A stretch of 64,000 nucleotides of DNA from Aselliscus stoliczkanus. Lineage: Eukaryota > Chordata > Mammalia > Chiroptera > Hipposideridae. The stretch spans positions 88,023,352 to 88,087,351 of the forward strand of contig CM066736.1 of the NCBI GenBank assembly GCA_033961575.1, read 5' to 3'. The notes under the pieces were generated by a model. The model was not told the origin of the DNA. It ran no database searches and worked only from the letters and a program-made list of their open reading frames with translations. Shown in pieces: positions 56,142 to 64,000 of this stretch. The translations under genes and the position numbers were made by a program. Each line of letters begins with the position of its first letter. The stretch's first letter is position 1.

Positions 56142-56287
56142 GGGTCGGCCGAGTGGCTCAGTTGGCTAAGAGCTCGCTCAAGAGTGCGAGCTGAGCTTTA
56201 AGCAACAGTAGTTCAATGCCCAGCCCGAGCTGAGCTGCTGCTGAGCTGTCAACAGCTGGCAGGATGGCTCAGCTAAAAAAGAAAAAA
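56142..56287 (+). mobile_element. SINE, B-short type
   Basis: GGGTCGGCCGAGTGGCTCAG through GCTCGCTCAAGAGTGCGAGC to GGATGGCTCAGCT and an A-tail. Opposite in orientation to the copy 330 bp upstream, so the two could pair in a transcript. Confidence 0.9.
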
Positions 56288-56289
56288 TA

Positions 56290-56820
56290 GTAAAACTAAT
56301 ATTTAGTATATATACTTAATTTAAAACATTGAAAATTATGAGAATTAAATGTTTTATTTCTTTGTAAACAGTTTGGTGGTTGTCAGAGGTAGGGGATCTG
56401 GAATAGGTGAGATGGGTGAATGAAGTCAAAAGGTACAAACTTATAGTTATAAAATAAATAAGTCATGGGTATGTAATGTACAGCATGGCAACTATAGTTA
56501 ATAATTACTGTATTGCGTATTTTAAAGTTACTAAGAGAGTAAATTGTTTAATTTTTTTTCTTCCAAAAATGTGTCCTCTTTAATGTTAATGAAAATATAC
56601 TGTATACAGCAGAGACACAACTTAAAACACATTGCTTAGATTTGGGTTTACGTATTATATTTTTAATCACTTACTAAGAATGTTATTTCCATTTAAGAGA
56701 GTAAATCTTAAAAGTTCTTATCACACAAAAAAATTCTGTAACTAAGTATGGTGACAGATATTAACTAAACTTATTGTGATTTCACAATATGTACAAAAAT
56801 CATTTAAAAAATAATAGGTT
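56290..56820. other. AT-rich FCHSD2 intron
   Basis: 'ttggtggttgtcagaggtag' and 'gggtatgtaatgtacagcat' suggest an L1 3' end in sense orientation near 56360-56530, but it is diverged. No exon. Confidence 0.4.
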
Positions 56821-58290
56821 GAGTAGTGCTTCTTTCTTTAAAGACTTAATTTGCTTTTTAGAGCATTTTAGGTTCACAGCAGAATTAGGATGTAGGTAAG
56901 TTATTTCCCATATTCTACCAACCCCCACCATGTACAGCCTCCCTCATGGTCAGCATCCCCCGCCAGGGGAACATGTTTGTTACAACTGATGAACTTACAT
57001 TGACACATGAATGCGTTGGACAAATGTATAATTACATATATCCATTATACTATACAGAAGAATAGTTGCACTGCACTAAAAATTCTTTGTACTCTGCTGG
57101 CCCCAACAACCACTGATCTTTTTGCTGTCTCCTCCATTGTTTTGCCTTTTCCAAATGTCATATAGTTGGCATCGTACAGTGTGCAGCCTTTTCACACTGG
57201 CTTTTCTCACTTAGCAATATGCATTTAAGGTTCTTCCATGTTTTTTCATGGCTTAATAGTTTATTTCTTTTCAGCACTTAATACTATTCTGTTGTCTGGA
57301 CGTACTGCAGTTTATTTATCCATTCACCTACTGAAGGACGTCTTGGGTTGTTCCAAGTTTTGGAAATTACGGATAAAGCTGATATAAACTTCCATGTACA
57401 GGTTTTTGTGTGAACATAAGTTTTTAACTCCTTTGGGTAAAAACCAAAAAGTGTGATTACTAGATCTTATGGTAAGAGCATGTTTAGATTTGTAAGACAC
57501 CCCAAACTGTCTTCCAAAGTAGCTTTATCATTTTGCATTCCCACCAATAGTGTTTGAGAGTTCCAGTTGTTTCACATCCTCACCAGCATTTGATGTCAGT
57601 GTTACACATTTTGGCTATTCTAATAGATATATAGTGGTACCTGGTTTTAATTTACATTTCCCTTATGACATGTGATGTGGATGTGCTTCTTTACAATCTG
57701 TTTATCTTCTTTGATGAGGTGTCTGTTAAGGTCTTTAGCTTATTTGTTAACTGGGTTGTTTATTTTCTTATTGTTGAGTTTTAAGATTTCTAGATACATT
57801 TTGGATAACAATCCTTTAGATCAGATGTGTATTTTGCAAATATTTCCTCCCAGTCTCTGGCTTGTCTTCTCATTCTCTTGGCATTGTCTTTAGCATAGCA
57901 AAAATTGTTAATTTTAATGAAATTACCTAATTAATTATTTCCTTTATATATTTCGTGTTGTATCTGAAAAGTCATCACCATACTCAAAGTCATCTAGGTT
58001 TTCTCCTATGTTATCTTGTAGGAGTTTTATAGTTTTACATTTTACATGTAGGTCAATGATCCATTTTGCATTAATTTGTGAAGGATGAAAGGTCTGTGTC
58101 TAGATTCTTTTTTTTTGCACGTGGTTGTCCGGTTGTTTTAGCATCATTGGTTGAAGAGACTTCCTTTGCTCCGTTGTGTTGCCTTTTTCTTGTCCTGTGA
58201 CTTGGTGACTTGTTATGTCCTTTTCTATATTTGGGTTAGCTGCCAGCATTTATCCTTTGTACTTTCGATGTCATGAAATATCTCTTAGAG
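56820..58290 (-). mobile_element. LINE-1 3' UTR and ORF2 end, antisense
   Basis: 'tttaggttcacagcagaatt', 'tatagttggcatcgtacagt', 'gcattcccaccaatagtg', 'ggataacaatcctttagatc' and 'tttgcattaatttgtgaagg' form a continuous reversed L1 tail, fairly complete over 1.4 kb but without frames. Confidence 0.8.
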
Positions 58291-58299
58291 TTTCTGTAA

Positions 58300-58925
58300 T
58301 GTGAAATTTTTTTTTTTTTGCCCACAGCATTCATCTGGGATAATTCCATTCTTTTCATCACCCTCACTTTCCTCATTTATGTCAATATGTTTACCTTCAC
58401 CTTCTGATCGAATATCCAGAGTCTCTAAAACAACAGGCTCATCAACATTCTCATAGTCAGCAATTTCTTCTATAACTGCATTTACATTTGGTTAGAATTT
58501 CACTCCAGCATTATCACTTTTTGTTTCTTTGCTGTACTTTCATCTTTGTTGGCTCATTCCCTCTTTTGATTATTCATTTTTGTAAACTGTCCTGTGGATT
58601 TATAAGTGTAAGACCAAGAAACAACATGGTTACATCTTTACCTGTGTGTGAACTGAATAACAACAGATGCATAGTGATCACTGACAGACTTTGAAAGAAG
58701 TGATGTGATTAGTCACTCATTATGATACCCATCTGGTATTGGCAGTGATTTGTGGACCAACAAGCTAGCAGTAAAGTCTGTACTTTATATAGTTACGCAT
58801 GTTTAAAATATCATGGGAACTAAAATTAAAGTTGTGTTATTGGGGGAGTGATATTTTAACTAAACTTTTGTAGCTGAAATTTATGCATATTGGAACCATT
58901 TTCTCATTCTTATAAGATACAGTGG
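58300..58925 (-). pseudogene. Possible transposon- or gene-derived fragment, unidentified
   Basis: On the minus strand about 58490-58320 reads as an acidic peptide (AVIEEIADYENVDEPVVLET, then EGKHIDINEESEGDEK) ending in an A-rich run. Upstream there is a decayed frame (MNNQKR, EPTKMKVQQRNKK) with stops. It looks like a degenerate coding fragment, perhaps from a DNA transposon or a retrocopy. I do not recognise the family. A T-run at 58308-58320 on the plus strand could be its poly(A). Confidence 0.35.
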
Positions 58926-59213
58926 TCAACGTTAATATATTACTGTATGTATCTTATTGGTAAGGGAAGGTGTTACCAACAGAGAAGAGACATAGGTATT
59001 AATAAGAAGGCAGAGCCTCCTAGCAAGAACTTGGGGAAGAGCCTGGAATAAGCTGTGTATGGTGTTTGAGAAATGTACCTCAAACACAAACACACACATA
59101 TACACACACATTGATACCACCCCCACCTCACTCTGTGCCATGTCATACACACAGTATATACTTTCGCTTAGTAATATGCATTTAACGTTCTTCCATGTCT
59201 TTTCACGACATGA

Positions 59214-59240
59214 GTGAGTGAGAGAGAGAGAGAGAGAGAG

Positions 59241-59274
<34 letters not shown>
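59214..59274. repeat. (GA)n(GT)n compound microsatellite
   Basis: About 13 GA units followed directly by about 15 GT units. Long open frames on both strands (58932-59369 and 59214-59414) come from this repeat. Confidence 0.92.
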
Positions 59275-59277
<3 letters not shown>

Positions 59278-59324
59278 CTCACACATATTGTAGTAGTGCC
59301 CTTAATGAAAACACTCTGCTTCCA

Positions 59325-59575
59325 GGGTGGAAAAAAACCTGCTTGTTTTTCCACATGACTGCGGAACAATTAGAGCTTCTACTAGGAGCCCTTCTCCTGT
59401 TCCTGGGAAAATAGCTGGGTTGGCTGTCATTTGCATAATCGTCTTTAGGGCTATTGTGGGCGGGTGTGGGCTGCTGACACAGAGCTACAGACTGGCCACC
59501 TGTCCAGAACAAATGAACTCGGTCTTTGTGCAACATTATTATCTGTTTCTTCACAGTGTTATTTCTGAGTAATGA
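59325..59575. promoter_or_regulatory. Candidate intronic regulatory patch
   Basis: A GC-richer, repeat-free block in AT-rich intron. It contains a perfect octamer ATTTGCAT (59429-59436), a GC/KLF-type box GGGCGGGTGTGGG (59458-59470) and an AACAATTAG motif. The clustering is suggestive only; such motifs are common. Target gene unknown. Confidence 0.25.
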
Positions 59576-60435
59576 ATAATTAGATTAAATATTATGGAAC
59601 TATTATTTAGGAAATATTTGTGTTGAACTTAAATCTTCCATTTTTGGGGAGAGAAATCTCTTGCCTCTTCCACTGGCACAACTATGTATTTCCATGCCCC
59701 CTGGCATAGTTTTGTAACTGCTTTTGTGAAATTATCCTCATGAATATTAATTAGGAATGTGAGAATTTAAAAAGAAACTTCAAAATGATTTGTATTCAAT
59801 TCTATAAATTATAAATTAAGTGTTGTCTGATGTTTTCTAGGAGTCCATTTCACTTATATGGAATAATTAATTAAGTATTTAAAGTCAGCAAAGGAAGAAG
59901 AAATATCATAGGTCTTGAAGTGCTCACCAGTGCTACTTCATTCATTGTCTTTGATAATTAACTTCATGACTCATTTAAGAAGGTTGTGTCCTAATAATGC
60001 ACACATTGCTATGTTAACTAATTTTATTAGTCATCTACATTCAGCCTGTGATAGCAAATTGCTCAGTTTTTTTAAACTTACATGTGATATAATGTTGGTA
60101 TTTCTTGTACATAACAACCGAGTCGAATTTTCATGTTAGAATTAACTTGTAATTTATAGACCCTGTAAATCATATAAGAAAAGTCTCAATATCAAGTAAG
60201 TGGTTAGTGAATTAATAAACATTTTTTTAAAAATTACTTGCCGGCTATTTGTGGCCAAAATTTATGTGGTTATGACAATAATCATGTGTCTTAGTTCTCA
60301 TTAAACGTTTCTTGAATGAAGGTAGAATACAGCTAAGAGACATTGGGCACCTGTAGTATGTATATCAAATATTATGTACGCTGTTTCCTTGGATTATTAT
60401 AACTGTCTTTTGAGATAGATGGTAATATTGTTTTG
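59576..60435. other. FCHSD2 intron, no repeat recognised
   Basis: AT-rich intron without a recognisable gene, RNA or mobile element. 60120-60320 contains only short open frames. Confidence 0.4.
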
Positions 60436-60439
60436 GTAA

Positions 60440-61005
60440 TATTCTTTTTATAATTGACTTTAATTTTTGCAGTTTTAGGCTCACAGTAATTTTGAGCAGA
60501 AAGTACAGAGTCCCTACACACACACAGCCTCCACCTCATCCCCATTATCAACATCCCACCAGAGTGGTACATTTGTTACAGCCCATGAACCTACAGATAT
60601 TATCGCCCAGAGTCCACAGTTTTACATTAGGGTTAACTCTTGGTGTTGCACATTCTGTAGGTTTTGGCAAATGTAAAATGACATGTGTCCAGCATTACAG
60701 TAGCACGCGGAATAGTTTCCCTGCCCTAAAAATATTCTGTGCTCCCCCTGCATATCCATTCCTCCACACCTAACTCTGGGAGCCCACTAATCTTTTTATT
60801 GTCGTCCGAGTTTTGCCTTTTCCAGAACGCCGTATAGTTGAAATCGCACAGTATGTAGCCTTTCAGATCAGCTTGTTTCACACAATAAAATGCATTTAAG
60901 CTTCCTCCATGTCTTTTCATAACTTGATAGCTCATTTCTTTTTAGTGCTAAATAATGTTTTATTGTCTGGATGTGCTGCATTTTATTTAGCCATTCACCT
61001 ACTGT
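60440..61005 (-). mobile_element. LINE-1 3' UTR, antisense
   Basis: 'cagttttaggctcacagtaa', 'catcccaccagagtggtac', 'atatccattcctccacacc' and 'ctcatttctttttagtgct' parallel the L1 tail at 56860-57290, so the two are copies of one subfamily. Confidence 0.75.
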
Positions 61006-63135
61006 AGTATTATCCTTATTTTACAAATGATGAGACTGAAGGTAAGGTCAATAATTTGCCCAAGTTCACATATATAATACATGTCAAGTTGGAAACCAAA
61101 GTCCCTGATCTAATTAGTGGTCTCTAGAATAGGTTGTTCACACTATTAGGGGTGTACAAGATGATTATATACACACAAAAGGGTTTTTAATAACACTCTC
61201 ACTGTTTGGCTTTGTGTTGCACTCACTGTATAGCAGTTTTCATCTGATTCAGTGGGTTTACAGATGATATTCTCTAATTTAAAATAAACTATTTTGAGAT
61301 AACTAAGGGTCAAGCACATGAAATTGTTATTCGCTTGCTGATTTGATACATTCCAGTTTCTGCTTTGAAGAAGGAACTGCTTTTACAGCTGTCTTTGAGA
61401 TCAAGTGGGCAGTTCAATCATGCTGACTAATATAACAGTTTTCTTATTGTTTAAAGACAACAGCAATAAAAACCTTGTTAGAGAGGCTTACAAATAGCTA
61501 TCAACTAATCCAGGTCTTGAAATGTAACTTTAACAAAAAAATTGAAAAAAGTTACAATTCTTAGGATGTTTAGTGACTTTTTAATGTCCTAAGTAAGTCA
61601 AAATTATTTACATGTTGCTCTAAAAATTGGTAAGCCATATTTGTTTTCCAATTGATAATATTTAAATATTATAAAATAAACTCCCCCAAATTTAGTTTTT
61701 GCCAACAAATAATATTAGCCTTTATTGGAAAATGACTGTAACACACAGTGAAAAAATACTGCTTTTCTCACTAATAGCTTCCAGCAATTTGGAAAGAAAA
61801 ATTCACAAAATGTGGGGGAAAGAAAAATTTCATAAACGTGTAAACATTGTTTCTTGGTTAAACAATCTACTGCAGAATGGAAAATGAAGTAAAAACTATT
61901 GAAGCAGTAGAGGTAAGCTAAGTCATTGCTGTTTAGTCAGGGTTTCTCTTGATTAAAGCTTGCATATAATAGCTTTGGGAATAAATGGAAGAACTCGATA
62001 GGCAAAAACAACACTGCCTGGAGTGGGGAACATGGTTGAAGTGAGCTTGAAAGTGATTAAATAACTGGCATTTAATATTTAATATCAGGTAGATTTGGCC
62101 CTGTGCCTCCTAAAGGGAAAATGCCTTTTATTAAACAAACTTTCAGGTTATGCACTCATATTGGTAACAGCATTATATAAATTGCACATTTAACATTTCC
62201 TTTCTAAGTCCAACAGGATTTATGCACATACCTTCTCTAATGAAATTTTCATAATAACATTCAGTGGAGAACTAAGCATGTTTCAGGCAGTTGACTTTTA
62301 TGCCACTTATGTTTATTAAAGGGAACACTATGCCTTTTGTGTAAGTATAGTAAATTAAGATGATGCAATGTTTCATTATTTATCCTAGTTATCATTAGAG
62401 TTATAAATTTCCAAGGACACATCTTTTTAAGTGTGTTTTTATGATGCTGTTGTAAGCACTAAGATAGTAATAGTTCTTTTACTCTGAATTGAATAAAAGA
62501 AAGACATCGGAAGTCTTTTTAAAGAGAGAATAACTTCATGGAAAACTACTTTGAGAGTAGATATCTCCTGGGCGCTAAAGAAGAATTCAGTATATAAGTG
62601 TTAGTGTAAGTTTTGAAGAATAAGTTGGATGCTTGCAAGTAAAACTTTGCTCTACCAACCCATCTCCCACATTTCCCCTACTATTTTACATCACCAACTT
62701 TTTCACCTAAGTTATGCCAAACCCTAAAATGTCCTTCTTCCTTTCTCAAGTGGTCAAGTTCCTATTTGTTCTTTCAGATCCAGTTTCAGTGTAGTACAGT
62801 CTGCATAGGTTTTCCTGACCTTTCTCACTTTAGGAGAGGTATACTTCTTGTAAACCTAGTATCATTCATATTATAATGCAACAACCCTTTCTGTAATTAA
62901 ATAGCCTACCAATGTATCCATCCCTGGGGGAGATACCATCATCCATTCAGTTGTATGAGGCCAGAATCCAAAGGGTCATTTTTGTCGTCTCCTTCCTTAC
63001 CTTTTCCATAGCTAGACCATTACCAATCATGTCAGTTTTCCCTACTACATACCTTTATAATCAGTCTGGTTCTCTGTATCTCCAATGCCTCCACCACAGT
63101 TCAAGATGTCATCATCCCTATCAGAATACTGCAGT
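61006..63135. other. Low-repeat FCHSD2 intron
   Basis: About 2.1 kb with few recognisable repeats. An exon-like string with AG and GTAAGC borders at 61876-61912 was examined and rejected (see rejected list). The open frame 62912-63178 has no known domain. Confidence 0.4.
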
Positions 63136-63139
63136 AGTC

Positions 63140-63960
63140 TTCTTTGGATATGAAGAGTCTCTTGTAGATAGTGTATAGTTGAATCATGTTTTTAATCTAT
63201 CCTGCCAGCCTTTTTTTATTTTAAAGATTTTATTGGGGAATCGGGGAAGGGGAACAGACAAGTTGCTATCATTTTGTTCTTCAGACTAGTTGCGGAGGAC
63301 ATTGCTTCACTGGCCCATATTGGTATCGTCATTGCGCTCTTCCTGGATGAGGCAGATCAGTCTCTGGCCTCTGGATGGTCACTCACCACGGTTATTGGCA
63401 GCTCATGCTGGCTGCCAGCCACTCACTGTAGCCTATGGCAGCCCACTGCAGCAGGGGCTGCAGCCTACACCATCGCTGGGGCTCGCACAGCCCAGCTCCA
63501 GGTGGAGCTGTTGTTAGCTGTAGAGGGCAGTGTCACTGGCCCTCATATGTGGGATCCGAACCGGGGCTGCTGGCATCCCAAAACCAGCTCTTAACCAATG
63601 CGCTACTCGGCTGGCCCGTACCAGTCTTTTTTTGATTGAAGAGTTTAATCCATTTACATTTAAAGTAATTATTGATAGGAGGTATTAACTTTTGTCATTT
63701 TGCATTCAGGTCTCTTTTGTGTTTTGTTGAGTTTTTATAGTAAAGCATTTAATTTCCTTATTTCCTTTTGTGACTATTATATAACATTTTTCTTTGTGGT
63801 TATATTTAACATTCTAAAGTTGTGACACTCTAATTTGAATTTATACTAGTTTAACTTTAGAAATATATAAAAACTCCACTCCTTTAGAGTTTAATCCCCA
63901 CCCTTTTTATTATTGATGTCACAAAATTACATGTTTGTACATTGTATTCCAAAAACATAA
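63140..63960 (-). mobile_element. LINE-1 ORF2 5' part, antisense, split by SINE
   Basis: 'gaagagtctcttgtagatag' (about 63150) and, after the SINE, 'gagtttaatccatttacatt' and 'aagtaattattgatagga' are reversed text from the endonuclease part of L1 ORF2; the same text occurs at 54390-54440. Confidence 0.7.
63217..63618 (-). mobile_element. SINE, A-long type
   Basis: AAAGATTTTATTGGGGAATC, body, GTAGAGGGCAGTGTCACTGG, head to GGCTGGCCC. The flanks CCAGCCTTTTTT (63205-63216) and CCAGTCTTTTTT (63621-63632) form a slightly decayed duplication. Confidence 0.9.
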
Positions 63961-64000
63961 ACAAAACAAAAAATGGTTTTTAATGCATTAGTCTCTTACA

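Noticed and set aside
58932..59369. 145-residue minus-strand open frame.
   Set aside because: Its centre is the translated (GT)n/(GA)n microsatellite (poly His-Thr and Ser-Leu); an artefact.
61876..61912. Possible exon (AG border, open ATGGAAAATGAAGTAAAAAC frame, GTAAGC border).
   Set aside because: The acceptor has no pyrimidine tract, the peptide does not match FCHSD2 at any position I know, and such borders occur by chance in 60 kb.

Overview
This is a mammalian, AT-rich, intronic window, most likely from a bat of the Yinpterochiroptera (rhinolophoid side). The bat call rests on three observations. (1) About 38 tRNA-derived SINEs carry heads beginning GGGCCGGCCGAGTGGC or tails reading ATTTTATTGGGGAATTGGG, a style I associate with rhinolophoid bats. 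(2) A 62-bp TTAA-flanked palindrome has ends resembling bat piggyBac transposons. (3) Mariner-type MITEs are present. The species cannot be fixed from this sequence. There are no bacterial genes, rRNA genes, functional tRNA genes or CRISPR arrays.

Only one functional coding segment is recognisable. It is a 46-bp exon at 14000-14045 (+), framed by AG and GTAAG, encoding TFSQKKAAIEREYAQ of the F-BAR domain of FCHSD2. Everything else appears to be FCHSD2 intron: about 14 kb upstream of the exon and about 50 kb downstream, with no second exon found. The other gene-derived locus is a broken, intronless L1CAM retrocopy at about 26.9-29.2 kb. It runs from the 5' leader through Ig1-Ig6 to the first fibronectin domain, is cut off at its 3' end, and lacks the neuron-specific exon 2 peptide.

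Repeats fill the rest. SINE labels used below: 'A-short' (about 100 bp, tRNA head plus A-tail); 'A-long' (same head plus about 330 bp of body, ending CCCCAATAAAATCTTT); 'B-short' (about 140 bp, a different tRNA head ending GGATGGCTCAGCT(A)n); 'B-long' (about 390 bp, B head plus a second tRNA-like unit and the same AATAAAATCTT end); 'I-type' (tRNA-Ile-derived). LINE-1 fragments lie overwhelmingly antisense to FCHSD2; the sense pieces are mainly inverted 5' parts at 3.9-5.3 and 10.0-12.0 kb. DNA transposon fossils include mariner-type MITEs (10.09, 20.86, 2.13, 21.27, 47.95 kb), a piggyBac MITE (36.88 kb), MER5A-type elements (37.2, 41.7 kb), nested Tigger elements (45.0-46.05 kb) and a decayed hAT transposase (38.2-40.65 kb).

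Layout: 0-13.4 kb, L1 and MITE nests; 13.5-14.3 kb, MIR plus SINE, the exon, and a 27-bp repeated patch; 15-25 kb, SINE-rich L1 intron; 26.4-29.2 kb, LTR-like block and L1CAM retrocopy; 29.2-35.4 kb, L1 and dense SINEs; 35.4-48.5 kb, less repetitive intron with DNA transposon fossils; 48.5-58.3 kb, nested L1/SINE; 58.3-63.1 kb, quieter intron with a possible regulatory patch near 59.4 kb; 63.1-64 kb, L1 with a SINE. I found no novel multi-gene system. The items most worth a second look are the L1CAM retrocopy, the piggyBac miniature, the 27-bp patch shared between a SINE and the intron, the paired long and short SINE families, and the nested Tigger.
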